The notes: generated by a model not told the origin, from the letters alone. Counted from the first letter of the stretch, positions 41,122 to 51,485 are shown. The stretch: DNA of 64,000 nt from Nakaseomyces glabratus (GCF_010111755.1 NC_088961.1:992001-1056000); one strand, 5' to 3'. Numbers and translations: made by a program.

Positions 41122-42258
41122 GTGTATTGTTTTCAAGTGAATGTTATTGAATAGTTGTGTCTCTTGGGGAGGGGGGGAGTGTACTAGAATAAGAAATTTA
41201 TGAAGAATGGGATGCTGTTATATATATTTTAGTGCGGGCAGCGATCAGGCATTTTCATCTCCCTGCTACTTTGCTGGTCCACGTTGCCATCCGGCACAAG
41301 GGAATGTCAGCATCCCATCCTATCGGTTTTTAGAACCGTCTGCCATCTGCTGGTTCTTTCAGGAGCTTATACTCTTGTAAACAATAATGCAGTTTGTTTA
41401 TGCTAGAGCACTGCCAGAGCACTGCCAGAGCACTGCTAGTGCACCAGCAGTGCACCAACGAAAAAGGAAAGCTTCTAGAAGATGATTTTGATCCGTGGCT
41501 GTAGCTTCCCTGGTTTGCTCTACGCGATTGCTCTGCCCAGCCATGCTTCTAGAAGCACTTTTCCCTTTAATCTCATGACTACAATTTTGCGGGTCATAAA
41601 AGAAATCAGATCACTTCCATTTTTGAAAGCTAAGAAAGTATCGTAGGGACCGCAGAGAGAGAGGCAATCTAATTTAATTGGATTGAAGAAAAAGTGACCT
41701 TCTAGAAGCCCTTCTTATCAATGGGGACTTGTACCGCACTTTCTAAGAAAATTGTTTTTAGAAGGATTTTTTTGTGGGGGGAAAAGGGGCGATAATATAA
41801 AGTTGGGAGGAAATAGAAGCTTCTTTTTTTGGGGGAGGAGAATGTGCAGACAATTCACGCAGTGCACATTAATTTTATTGGAGCGGTTTCCATTCGTTGT
41901 GATCCTCTTCTAATTCTGTGGATTTACTCTATTTCGTTCTTCTATACATCGTGCATAAGCTGAATACACCACTTACAGGTGTGCATGTACAACAGATCGC
42001 TAATAAGTAATGTCTCTTGTCTATGCTTAAACTTTTAAGGGTAATCACTGTCACAGTGACATCTCCCAGCTGTACAGTTACATAAAATATTGTAACGTTT
42101 TTGAAAATACTAATTAAATAAAAGAACACAATAAAGAAAAAATAGAAATAACATAACAAGTAAATTACATAAATTATTAGAAGTATAAGAAAAGAAAAAA
42201 AAAAACAAAACAAATAAAATTCAAAATGTGAAGTACAAGTGGGATTGAGAAGGGTTAA
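41122..42258. promoter_or_regulatory. 1.1-kb CMK1 upstream / GSY1 downstream region with HSE and STRE motifs
   Basis: Contains three TTCTAGAA palindromes (41473-41480, 41547-41554, 41700-41707) and a GAAGCTTC (41816-41823). Both are inverted-repeat forms of the heat-shock factor unit. STRE cores (AGGGG) lie at 41170 and 41785, inside G-runs. An 11-bp tandem repeat lies at 41405-41436. No gene; the Phe-rich antisense frame near 41930-42213 is AT-rich noise. Confidence 0.6.
41405..41436. repeat. 11-bp tandem repeat, three copies
   Basis: AGAGCACTGCC repeated three times (the last copy lacks the final base), followed by an imperfect palindrome CACTGCTAGTGCACCAGCAGTG. It lies about 285 bp upstream of the CMK1 ATG. 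Confidence 0.85.
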
Positions 42259-44349
42259 TCATTCCTCCTCATTGTCATTAACACTTAAATGGAAGTAATC
42301 GTCAACGTTGTTGGCGTCCTGGATTGTACCAAGATCACCGGGGGTCATGAACACTGTGCTTGGAGACTTGGCGGCGTCTCTTGGGGAGCCTGGGACACTT
42401 AGTGGTCTGGCAATCTTTAGCTTCTTGCCGCCAGCCAGTGCCTCCATGCTGGAATCATTCACATCTTCTCCAACAATCTCCTTGAACTGGTCTGGGTAAG
42501 CCCTACGAAGACCTAATTGTCTGGCCTTTACGTACTCCAAACCCATACGCTTCCAATCCAGTAGATCGGATAATCTCTCGGTTCTGTTTCTTTGATTGAT
42601 TCTTTGTCTTCTGGTCTTGTTTACAAACTCTTCCATGTAGTCAACTAGCTGCTCCACTGACTCATCTGGTGCCTTGTAACGACGGTCAACGATGTAGATA
42701 CCATAGTCCTTGGCTTGGTTGGTTTCGATCAAGTCTTCCATATAGGCACCGAAACCTGATAAGTTAGTAGTGATGGATGGGACACCCATTACGGTACATT
42801 CAGCTGGCGTGTAACCCCAAGGCTCATAGTATGATGGGAAGACACCCAAGTGACAACCACGGACAAATTCATCGTAATCTAGACCCAAGATTGGGTTGTT
42901 GGCGTTCAAAAACTCTGGATGGAAGATCACCTTAACACGATCGCTGTGGTTGTTGAACAATTGGACATGTCTTATTTGGTTCAGAATTGGATCATTGGCA
43001 TCATCAGCCATATTGTGAGTCACAATTGGTGGCAATTCACCATATGGCCTTCTCAAAGCCAAAACACGCTTCTTCAACAGAACTTTATCAGAAGGCTTCA
43101 AAAGTTCTTCCAGGTTGTTTGGAATTTCATTGGTGATACCATTATGTGGGAATTTCATAGCATGCTCGAAGATTCTCTTACCAATCAAGGAAGTCACTTC
43201 GTTAACTGTGTTTTCCAAGGACTTAACAACAGCTTGACTTCTTAGAGCTTCAACAGTGAAAGAATTGTTTTGAGCTGGCATAATTATGAAAGCTACAACG
43301 GTCTTCTTGGAGCCAGCCATTTTCAACCTATAGTTCAAACGAGCCAGAGCTTCAACAAACATATCAGCACCCTTATTCTTGTACTCATATCTACCAGCAA
43401 TAAAAAAGTACAAAGTATTGTCCAAGTCAAAGTCAAAGTTACCGTGGAAGTGTGCTCTAACAAAGTCGTTGATCTTTTCCTTCTTTAATGCATGCAAGTT
43501 TTGGAATTCATGAACAGCTTGAAATTTAACCACGTTCAAACCATTTGGAAGAATACCATCAGGCTTTCTCTTCAACAAATGCTCTGCTTCAAGTGCAGTA
43601 ATCTGTGACACAGTGGTAAACACATCGGCTGTATGAGCAGCAGCTCTTTCGATACAGTATCTGTGGTAGATACCTCTCTTGCCTGCCTCTTGGTCCACAT
43701 CAAAGTATTGCAAATGGTTGTAGAAATCTACATCACCTGCAGCACACAGATATCTACCCAATAAAGTAGCGTGTGTGGTGAAAATGGTCACCACATCAAT
43801 TCTCTTCTTTCTACACAATGGCAATGCGACACCAGCCAACCACTCGTGGAAATGACCGATAATGGCATGTTTGTGATCCAATTGAGTCAATTCACCCAAG
43901 AACCACACGACTGTGTAACCTAGTAAGATTGCATCATTGGTTTCCCAATCATTTTCTGGGGATGGAATTCCAACTAGGGACCACAGGTCGGCCTTCCATT
44001 CGTTCAGCTTGTAACGCACGGAGTCCAAATCGAAAAGGATGACTCTGGGGGCACCTTCAATCAACCAACGGGCGTAGACAAAGTACACGCCTTTTTCTCT
44101 CATGTACTTCAGGGCCTGTTGCACAGGTTGAAGCTCCTCTGAGAAGATAGAAGGGTCTTCCCAATCCAGCTCCTCGACTTCACCTTGATAAGTTCCTTTG
44201 TTCAATGGACCAATCAAGGTATAGTTATCCTGGTATTGTGCCACTGTCACTGGTGCCTTAGACTTCAACACAGAGTAAATACCACCGACCTTGTTGGCCA
44301 CCTCGGTAGCAACTTCAAATAGAAGATGGTTCTGTAAATCACGAGGCAT
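42259..44349 (-). CDS. GSY1: Glycogen synthase Gsy1
   Basis: GT3-family UDP-glucose:glycogen glucosyltransferase that extends the glycogen chain from glycogenin primers. The 696-residue protein (S. cerevisiae Gsy1 708, Gsy2 705) shows the fungal/animal GT3 features. The start has [22 protein letters not shown]. The Arg-rich regulatory helix [20 protein letters not shown] (about 575-595) senses glucose-6-phosphate. The catalytic C-terminal part has [17 protein letters not shown]. The tail holds [22 protein letters not shown], with SP/TP sites like those phosphorylated by Pho85-Pcl10. Codons are biased, as in an abundant protein. Four STREs lie upstream. Position next to CMK1 (YFR015C) favours GSY1 over GSY2. 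Confidence 0.95.
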   Translation of the reverse strand: MPRDLQNHLLFEVATEVANKVGGIYSVLKSKAPVTVAQYQDNYTLIGPLNKGTYQGEVEELDWEDPSIFSEELQPVQQALKYMREKGVYFVYARWLIEGAPRVILFDLDSVRYKLNEWKADLWSLVGIPSPENDWETNDAILLGYTVVWFLGELTQLDHKHAIIGHFHEWLAGVALPLCRKKRIDVVTIFTTHATLLGRYLCAAGDVDFYNHLQYFDVDQEAGKRGIYHRYCIERAAAHTADVFTTVSQITALEAEHLLKRKPDGILPNGLNVVKFQAVHEFQNLHALKKEKINDFVRAHFHGNFDFDLDNTLYFFIAGRYEYKNKGADMFVEALARLNYRLKMAGSKKTVVAFIIMPAQNNSFTVEALRSQAVVKSLENTVNEVTSLIGKRIFEHAMKFPHNGITNEIPNNLEELLKPSDKVLLKKRVLALRRPYGELPPIVTHNMADDANDPILNQIRHVQLFNNHSDRVKVIFHPEFLNANNPILGLDYDEFVRGCHLGVFPSYYEPWGYTPAECTVMGVPSITTNLSGFGAYMEDLIETNQAKDYGIYIVDRRYKAPDESVEQLVDYMEEFVNKTRRQRINQRNRTERLSDLLDWKRMGLEYVKARQLGLRRAYPDQFKEIVGEDVNDSSMEALAGGKKLKIARPLSVPGSPRDAAKSPSTVFMTPGDLGTIQDANNVDDYFHLSVNDNEEE

Positions 44350-45750
44350 GATACTGTAATTGGTTAGTTAGAAAGTGTGTCCTAGTTAAAAAACAAGCTA
44401 TTCCTCTATAGTTTATCAAGTAATCTATCAGTAAAGAAACAAAAAAAATAATTTGTTAAATGCAAATAAAAAAAAAATTAGGTCTTATGGGAGTGAGGTT
44501 ATCTCTATTAAGACAATGTGCAAAATATCAGAAGCTTTTTTTTTATCCTTTTGAGTTGGTTTGTAGCTTGGCATAAGTATTATATTTCCTATATAAACTA
44601 CTGTCGAGCTTTATATACTCTACTTCAGAATGAAAGAAATTTGCCAAAAAGAGGGGTAGTTCCCAAGGGGGGGAGCAATTGAGAAACTAGTTGCTATTGT
44701 ACTTTGTTGCAATTGCACTTTTGTTGTCTTTTGTTGTCTATTTTTGTTTTGTCATCATACGTTATCCAGTTATTTTTTCACTTTCAAGCTGGCTTTTCTA
44801 GCTAAAAGGGGGGTTGGGAAAAGTCACACAATCACTGCATCAGACATCCAGAAGGTACTCAATAAGCCATACGGGAATGGTGGGCAACAATTTGAGCTTC
44901 CACATATGTATACATCCCACTATATCCACACTAAAATGCAGTTTACTTGTTTTTTTTATTACTGTTTTCTTTTTGGCAAAACATAATCATTCACCTTGGC
45001 CAATGGCCATTGTGTGGATACCAGCAAGCTCCTCTAAGATTTATACCTTTGCTAGCTACTGCCAGGCCTGTAAGCAGTTTCTGTGAGTCCTATGGCAAGG
45101 GGAAACTGCTTACAGAAACTTGGAAGTGCCGAAGGATAAGGATGAGTCGAGATACACAATACCCTCAGAAGGACACGCAGCCCTTCGAGAAAGTAAGTGA
45201 TTACCTCTTTTTTTCATAAACACTAGTTCAGTTGGCGTTCTTGGATCCTTCTGTGCATCAATTCTCTGCATAGGGAATGGCAACTATGATTGTACGACAG
45301 TTTGTCTGACTGGTGTACGAAATAGGAAAGTGGGGTCACTAGTTTGTTTCAAAGAATCACATTTGGAGGAGGAAAAAGGGTTAGGCTGGGGTGCCTATGC
45401 TTTGTAGGTGTATTTCTGTGCTATATGGGTGGGAATACAACGGGAGGGAGGGGTTAACAAAAGTGTGCAGAGACCAGGTAAACCCCATCTGGGATCATAC
45501 TGTAATTAAAGACAGTGGGAAGAACAACAGTAGCTCGACTTATGTCCCCGTAGTAGCTGGTCCCTAAAGGACATTTTCTAGTGTTTAGCAATTCATTAGA
45601 ACAATGGATGGGAGGTATCTTACATTATCAAGGGATGACCAATGAATCATATAGTATTTGAGTAACAAGACGTGTGCTGGTTGTTATATGCCTTATTCTA
45701 TATATTCTTAGCTCATGCAATATCGTGCGAGAGGTAATCACACTTTGCTT
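44350..45750. promoter_or_regulatory. 1.4-kb GSY1 upstream / AIP5 downstream region with STREs and an inverted repeat
   Basis: STRE cores (AGGGG) at 44652, 44666, 44807 and 45098. TATA-like TATATAAA at 44592-44599 and TTATATAC at 44612-44619. A perfect 13-bp inverted repeat at 45068-45080 / 45103-45115 encloses the fourth STRE. No gene seen. Glycogen synthase is a classical Msn2/4-responsive gene in S. cerevisiae, which fits. Confidence 0.6.
45068..45115. repeat. 13-bp perfect inverted repeat upstream of GSY1
   Basis: CTGTAAGCAGTTT (45068-45080) and its exact reverse complement AAACTGCTTACAG (45103-45115), separated by 22 nt that include AGGGG. A second overlapping pairing, AGTTTCTGT with ACAGAAACT, offers an alternative stem. 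Confidence 0.8.
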
Positions 45751-48700
45751 TTAAATACTGTTATAAATAAGATCGCGTAGACCGTAGTTTTCGTTGACTT
45801 CCTCGATCTCTTCCCAGTTACCAATAATGTCGTCTCTACCTCTTACAACACCTGGCAGCGTTCTTCCACGACCGTACGTTTTCCAAACTTTACGTGCTTC
45901 GTCGTCCGTACCAAGATCACGGTACTCGAACTTGATTCTGTTCGCAGTGAGTATGGTACTCAAACGATTGGTACGTGGTATCATGTGGAAGCCACCTCCG
46001 GCAAGGGATGTGTATATGTAAACAGGTAACTCTTCGTTGGCCTTGATTATATCACTGGCTTTGATTGTATTTTGCGGCGTTTCTTTCACAACTGCTTTCT
46101 TTTTAGATGCTGGCTTATCGAATGAATCCAATAACGCATTGATCTCAGAGTCATCAACAAAGTTTAGCTCTTCTAGCAATTTGTCTGTCTCATCCAAAAT
46201 ATCTTGAATACCTCCAGAATTCTTGGCCGTTACGTTGTCCGAAGGTGATTGAACATCAGCTGAGTGCTTATGTTCTTCTGGCTCTTTTTCTTCCTGATCT
46301 CCAAGATCAAGACCCTCTATTTCATCTGCTGTTTCCTTCACATCTTTCTTGGGATCAACAGTTGGCACACTAACATCCGACGTTTCTATCTCATCTAATG
46401 CTTCCTTTAGTTTTGATTCGAGATCAATTTTAGGAACCGTATCATGTGTTTCTTTTTCATTTCCGTTGTCATGTCGAGAGGGTAAATCGTCCAATATAGA
46501 TATCACAACTCTCTTTTCCGGTGTTTCATTGTTTTCAGTCATTATCTTCGAAAGAACATCACCATCCCCCTTTTTGACAGGATCTTCATTATTTTTGTCT
46601 TCATTGAATTCATTTAGATCTTCCTTCTCTTTAGGCAAATCTGAGTCCGTTTGAGCGTCATTGTTAGGGATTTCAGCAGTAGTGTGCATAACATTATCCT
46701 TTACTTTGAGTTTCTCTTCTGTGAGATCACTTACATCATCAGCCAAGGTAGATGCTTCTTCATCCACTTCATCATTTAATTTAATTAGCTTTGCAGTAGA
46801 TTTGGGTTCCTTATCCATTGTTTCATCTTGTTTAGTCTCGTTCATTGTATCTGATAATGTATCTTTGGCTTCAAGTACCTTCAAATTGGAGGGCTTGTGG
46901 CTATTTTCAGCACCAGCTTTGTCGACTGTTAACGACTCTGCAGCTTTGTCTTCCTCTTCATTCACTTTTGAAACTTCATTCACATTATGCACTTTAGGAG
47001 ATTGTGTAACAGCCTCAGTACTCAATGATTTCTCTGGGGTATCTTTCAGATCCTCTGACTTTTTATCAACAGGGCCATCATCTCCAACTTCCTCAGCTTC
47101 GCTCTTTTCGTTAATGCGATTATCCAAATGTGCTTCGATAGTAGATTCGGTCTTCCTAGAATCCTTTAATTTGTCTTCTTTTTTCATTGCATCTAATGAA
47201 GTCTTCTTTGGAGATTCTGCTTGAGATAACTCCTCAATTGGCTTTGAAGTTGTGTGTAGTTCTTGAACATCAACCGTTTTTCCATGATTTACACCTTCCT
47301 TGAGAGGCAAATCTTTATTTACATCGGCAAGAGAAGGTTTAACTGCAGACACAGTTTCTAAATTTTCTTCTAATACATCAGTTTTATTACCAGTAGGCAA
47401 TAAATTACCCTCGTGCTCTTGTTCTGTTTCACTTTCCAGTGCTGGCTCCTTTAATGCTTGTTTCTTTGATGAAGAGGGTGATGATGACACTTTATTTTCT
47501 GGTTCTAACTGCCCTTTATTCATGTCTTCTTCCTGTTCCTCTGGCTCAGATTTTGTTTCTTTTGATTTACTATCATAGGATTCCTGTTGTACTGATTTAA
47601 TTTCATCAATATTAGGCGAAGCTGCTTTCATCGTATCATCATTCAGATCGGGAATTGTATCTGAAATCGTAACTTTATTATTATTTTCCTCTGCCGTCAA
47701 ACTGATTATTTCCTTCTCTGATCGAGACTGTGTCGTTTGCTTTTCTTTAATCTCTGCATTGCTTTCACCTATCTCCTTGATAGTTGTGTCTGAGATACTT
47801 TTTTTATCAGCATCCGATTCATTTGCTATTACAGCATCCTTAACAAGTTTTGAATTAGTTTCAGGTTTAATCAAAATATCTGCGTCAGCTTTGCTTCCTT
47901 TCTCGATAGATTGCTTCTCACCTTGGACATTATCCTGATTCTTCTTCAGATCATCTGATAACACGGCTGTAGATGGTGATTGCTCCTTTTCTGTTGCTAG
48001 TTCATTAGATATACTTTCATTTTTTTCATCAGCTGTCTTTTCAGTCAGAGGTTTAGCTTCTTTATCAATCGGCTCATAAGCATTCGTTTCTTCTACATGT
48101 GTTCCCACAACCTTGTTAGCATCAGATGCTGATTCAGCACTTGATTCAACTATCTTGGAACTTAGGCTCTGCTTTGCCGTGTTGCTTCTCTTCATTCCTT
48201 TCACCACAGGTTTCTTCTTTAAATTCTTAGATGCCTTACTGGTGTCAGAGGAGGAATCCCTTCCATTAGGTACTGCTGAGCCATCAACAACGTTTACATT
48301 TATATCCTCATCAGTTTGCAGATACTCTTCAATACCTACAAGAATTGAATCTAAATCAGAACTTTTCCTTTTGATCGAGTCCCTCTCTAATTTAGAGAGA
48401 CTTACTGGCCTTGATTGTTTAGAACCCTTCTTCTTAGGTTTTCTCTCTATGGCTAGATTTCCAGAACTTGAATCAAGATCACTAACCTTCTGTGCATCAA
48501 TCTTTTCAGGGATAGTATCGCCTGTTTCTGACACGGATTCATCGATATCCTTTCCCGGTTTATCCTCTGTTGGAATTTGCTGTTCTGGATCAGCGACTGT
48601 ATCCACTACCGGCTTGCTATCAGTTGTAGTCACTTTCTTCTTCTTCTTCTTTTTATTCTTCTTCTTTTTAGTTGTGGTCTTGGGTGCTTCCGACAACAAT

Positions 48701-48807
48701 TGTTCGGTAGCATTAATCATTTGATCCAGGTCCATTTCTTTCCCACCATTGTTGCTAGTATCCATCTTCGAGGTTTCCACATCGCTCATTGTCGTAGCTC
48801 CATCCAT
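45751..48807 (-). CDS. AIP5: Polarisome-associated actin assembly factor Aip5-like, glutaredoxin-like C-terminus
   Basis: The 1018-residue protein is mostly disordered, acidic and Lys/Glu/Ser/Thr-rich, with a Lys run near 48-60 (KKKKNKKKKKKKV). The ordered part is the C-terminal ~100 residues (LPVYIYTSLAGGGFHM to the end), a glutaredoxin-like domain. It lacks the CxxC active site: the loop reads TSLAGGGF, so redox catalysis is unlikely. S. cerevisiae Aip5 (YFR016C, 1233 residues) has the same layout; it dimerises through this domain and promotes formin-driven actin nucleation with Bni1 at the polarisome. Position next to GSY1 agrees. The disordered part has few conserved motifs, so it diverges in length. 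Confidence 0.88.
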   Translation of the reverse strand: MDGATTMSDVETSKMDTSNNGGKEMDLDQMINATEQLLSEAPKTTTKKKKNKKKKKKKVTTTDSKPVVDTVADPEQQIPTEDKPGKDIDESVSETGDTIPEKIDAQKVSDLDSSSGNLAIERKPKKKGSKQSRPVSLSKLERDSIKRKSSDLDSILVGIEEYLQTDEDINVNVVDGSAVPNGRDSSSDTSKASKNLKKKPVVKGMKRSNTAKQSLSSKIVESSAESASDANKVVGTHVEETNAYEPIDKEAKPLTEKTADEKNESISNELATEKEQSPSTAVLSDDLKKNQDNVQGEKQSIEKGSKADADILIKPETNSKLVKDAVIANESDADKKSISDTTIKEIGESNAEIKEKQTTQSRSEKEIISLTAEENNNKVTISDTIPDLNDDTMKAASPNIDEIKSVQQESYDSKSKETKSEPEEQEEDMNKGQLEPENKVSSSPSSSKKQALKEPALESETEQEHEGNLLPTGNKTDVLEENLETVSAVKPSLADVNKDLPLKEGVNHGKTVDVQELHTTSKPIEELSQAESPKKTSLDAMKKEDKLKDSRKTESTIEAHLDNRINEKSEAEEVGDDGPVDKKSEDLKDTPEKSLSTEAVTQSPKVHNVNEVSKVNEEEDKAAESLTVDKAGAENSHKPSNLKVLEAKDTLSDTMNETKQDETMDKEPKSTAKLIKLNDEVDEEASTLADDVSDLTEEKLKVKDNVMHTTAEIPNNDAQTDSDLPKEKEDLNEFNEDKNNEDPVKKGDGDVLSKIMTENNETPEKRVVISILDDLPSRHDNGNEKETHDTVPKIDLESKLKEALDEIETSDVSVPTVDPKKDVKETADEIEGLDLGDQEEKEPEEHKHSADVQSPSDNVTAKNSGGIQDILDETDKLLEELNFVDDSEINALLDSFDKPASKKKAVVKETPQNTIKASDIIKANEELPVYIYTSLAGGGFHMIPRTNRLSTILTANRIKFEYRDLGTDDEARKVWKTYGRGRTLPGVVRGRDDIIGNWEEIEEVNENYGLRDLIYNSI

Positions 48808-49190
48808 TTCAAAGAGACCAACTATAGTACTTTAATCTCCTCAATATTAATGTTCAATTTCAATTTAAAGGACAAGAGAGTAACAATTGGCACAATTGAG
48901 TTCAGCTCAGGCCACAAATGAATCGTTGTCTATAAGCCAATTTATGGATAATATCTGTAGGGATAGCAAGAAATGAGCTAAAAAAAAGTTTATTAACAAT
49001 AAGAAGGTCGAGTGAGATCCTCAAAAGGTCATGACAAGGGTTGCAATCTTCGAGAAATTGTCGATCTGATTTTGATTGTCCTAGAACAGTTGGGCTTGTC
49101 ACATAACGGACGGGGATCGACTATGTTCCTAGAAGATTCTCATTTTTCCTATTTAAGGATAACAGAAAGATAAATGGAAAAAAAAGAAAA
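48808..49190. other. AIP5 upstream region
   Basis: 383 bp between AIP5 and the minus-strand tRNA-Gly gene. No gene seen. The A-run adjoining 49191 is the tRNA's pol III terminator. Confidence 0.5.
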
Positions 49191-49261
49191 TGCGCAAGCC
49201 CGGAATCGAACCGGGGGCCCAACGATGGCAACGTTGGATTTTACCACTAAACCACTTGCGC
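49191..49261 (-). tRNA. tG(GCC): tRNA-Gly (anticodon GCC), inverted copy
   Basis: 71 bp, exact reverse complement of the gene at 30285-30355. A and B boxes, the GCC anticodon and a T-rich terminator (A-run at about 49175-49190 on the + strand) are all present. It lies at the right-hand synteny breakpoint between AIP5 and ATG18. Confidence 0.98.
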
Positions 49262-49967
49262 TTGAACTTGTTGGAAACATAAGTTGGGAAATTCTGACTA
49301 TAGCGTCAATATTAAAATTTAGTCAGAACTCTATATATCCGCCATATGTTGTAATAACTAGCAGAATCTGTTTGGTAATATGTTTCCCTTGAATATTAGT
49401 GCCAGGTTTGTTAATTATTCTGTTTATCAAGCATGGTGTAATGGAGAAATGTAATAGGTTTTGCAGATGTGTACACAGATCAAGTACCAAGACAGGGGAG
49501 GTATATTTAATAGGCAGTGAAAATTGTATAGAGAGCTAGGCAATAATTAGTTACTAATAAAAACACTGACTGGTTGTTTCAGATATACATAGACCAGAAC
49601 TTGTTAACACTCGAATTGTAGTGTGAACTATCTATAGTCCGTTCGCTGGTACTTTTCTAGGTACAAGTAACCGGAGATGAGCTGGAAAAAAAAAGCTGAT
49701 TCTGTAAGTAATAGTAGCTCTATGGAGCTCAACAGATATTTGACGTTATTACTAAGCATATCCGTTCTTGGCGCTCATACGAAGCTCTGTACCACGTTCA
49801 TGCATTGCAAAACCTAGTTGGCTTAACCCATCATTACCAATCACAAATTGAAAATCTTTAATACTATCAGAAGCGTCAAAAGGACTCCTACAATTATAAG
49901 AAATTAAGGGTAACACAATATAAACGATCACTAAATACAGGTAATTGTTTCTCGTATCTTTGGAAGT
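49262..49967. other. Intergenic region tRNA-Gly / ATG18
   Basis: 706 bp. ATG18 promoter. A minus-strand open stretch at 49752-49890 was examined and not accepted as a gene. No LTR-like sequence noticed. Confidence 0.45.
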
Positions 49968-51485
49968 ATGCCTAATAAAGCAGTATCGATATACTACTTG
50001 AATTTCAATCAAACAGGAACATGCATTTCTATGGGAACATCAAATGGGTTTCTCATTTTCAATTGTGCGCCCTTTGGTAAGTTCTACTCTGAGGATTCAG
50101 GAGGATATGGCATCGTGGAAATGCTCTTTTCTACATCTCTGTTAGCATTGGTTGGAATAGGTGATCAGCCGATGCTATCACCACGAAGGTTAAGGATAAT
50201 AAACACAAAGAAACACTCCATCATATGCGAAGTGACATTTCCTACCAAGATATTAAGTGTCAAGATGAATAGATCTCGGATTGTAGTGGTGTTGAAAGAG
50301 CAAATCTATATATATGATATTAACAACATGCGTCTATTACATACCATTGAGATTGCCCCAAATCCCGAAGGTCTTGTGGCGTTGTCATGTAACACCGACA
50401 CTAACCTGCTTGCTTATCCGTCACCACCTAAAGTAATAAGCTCCGATATAAATCCAAATGTGAATACGAATACAATTAACATAGCTAGAAGTAAAAGTGA
50501 GGAACTGATAGCGAACAGCAAGGATAATAATCTTCAGAATAAGTTTGGAACAACTCTTGAAGGTCAACAAAATATTGACGAAGATAAAGCCGCGAATGGT
50601 TATCAAGTGGATCAAAATACAGACACTGCAGAAAATGACATTAATAGTGGTGATGTTATAATATATGATATGAGTACATTGCAACCATTGATGGTAATAG
50701 AAGCCCACAAAGGTGAAATTGCTGCTTTAAATTTTAGTTTTGATGGCTCACTAATAGCCACCGCTTCAGAAAAGGGCACTATTATCAGAGTGTTTTCTAC
50801 ATCATCAGGTGCTAAATTATATCAATTCCGAAGAGGTACGTATCCCACCAAAATATACTCATTGAGCTTCAGTCAAGACAATAGGTTTTTATCTGTTACT
50901 TGCTCAAGCAAAACAGTACATATATTCAAGCTTACGAAGACAGGAGAGGAACGAACGAGTGGTGGAGCAGATGATGCAGATAGCGATGATAGTGGCAACG
51001 AGAATGATGGAGATAATAACTCCGTTGGTAACGGTGACGTATCAAGTTTGTTAAGTGACAATGATATAGAGAGTACAAGGGAACCGTATGTGGACGCATC
51101 TAGGAAAACAATGGGTAGAATGATAAGAAACTCTTCACAGAAGCTATCTAGGCGGGCAGCCAAGACGTTGGGACAACTGTTCCCAATCAAGGTGACATCC
51201 ATACTAGAACCTTCTAGGCATTTTGCATCATTGAAACTGCCAACCGATTCAAACATTTCTGGAAACGTTAAGACTCTGTGTTCCATTGGGAATGAAATGG
51301 AAGTAGATAAGGTAGAATATCCAGAATTGTTTGATGGACAGGATCAAGGAGACAGGACAAAAGTAACAATGCTACCCATCCGAGTCATATCTTCCGAGGG
51401 ATACCTTTACAACTATGTTCTCGATCCCGAACGTGGAGGTGATTGCCTCTTACTATCTCAGTATTCAACAGCCATAGACCAATAG
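49968..51485 (+). CDS. ATG18: PROPPIN Atg18, phosphoinositide effector
   Basis: Seven-bladed beta-propeller that binds PI3P and PI(3,5)P2. In yeast it acts in autophagosome formation with Atg2 and in vacuole fission, and it regulates Fab1 complex output. The 505-residue protein (S. cerevisiae 500) contains the lipid-binding FRRG in YQFRRGTYPTKIYS. Conserved strands NFNQTGTCISMGTSNGF and EAHKGEIAALNFSFDGSLIATASEKGTIIRVF precede it. Acidic Asp/Asn-rich loops lie at about 185-225 and 330-370; the latter corresponds to the blade 6 loop inserted in Atg18. It ends with GYLYNYVLDPERGGDCLLLSQYS. Matches YFR021W in place. Confidence 0.96.
   Translation: MPNKAVSIYYLNFNQTGTCISMGTSNGFLIFNCAPFGKFYSEDSGGYGIVEMLFSTSLLALVGIGDQPMLSPRRLRIINTKKHSIICEVTFPTKILSVKMNRSRIVVVLKEQIYIYDINNMRLLHTIEIAPNPEGLVALSCNTDTNLLAYPSPPKVISSDINPNVNTNTINIARSKSEELIANSKDNNLQNKFGTTLEGQQNIDEDKAANGYQVDQNTDTAENDINSGDVIIYDMSTLQPLMVIEAHKGEIAALNFSFDGSLIATASEKGTIIRVFSTSSGAKLYQFRRGTYPTKIYSLSFSQDNRFLSVTCSSKTVHIFKLTKTGEERTSGGADDADSDDSGNENDGDNNSVGNGDVSSLLSDNDIESTREPYVDASRKTMGRMIRNSSQKLSRRAAKTLGQLFPIKVTSILEPSRHFASLKLPTDSNISGNVKTLCSIGNEMEVDKVEYPELFDGQDQGDRTKVTMLPIRVISSEGYLYNYVLDPERGGDCLLLSQYSTAIDQ

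Noticed and set aside
41122..41136. Extending CMK1 upstream to 41136
   Set aside because: The first codon there is TTG; the ATG at 41121 gives exactly the S. cerevisiae length of 446.
41929..42213. Minus-strand Phe/Leu-rich 94-codon frame between CMK1 and GSY1
   Set aside because: It comes from A/T homopolymer-rich 3' flank, with no family similarity.
48577..48921. Plus-strand frames across the AIP5 start region
   Set aside because: Antisense shadows of Lys/Ser-rich AIP5 coding DNA.
49752..50012. Minus-strand 86-codon frame ending FAMHERGTELRMSAKNGYA, with plausible-looking codons and a TTATAATTGTAG that could be a 3' splice site
   Set aside because: It has no usable ATG before MHERG and overlaps the ATG18 start. 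I found no GTATGT or TACTAAC upstream that would make it a 3' exon.
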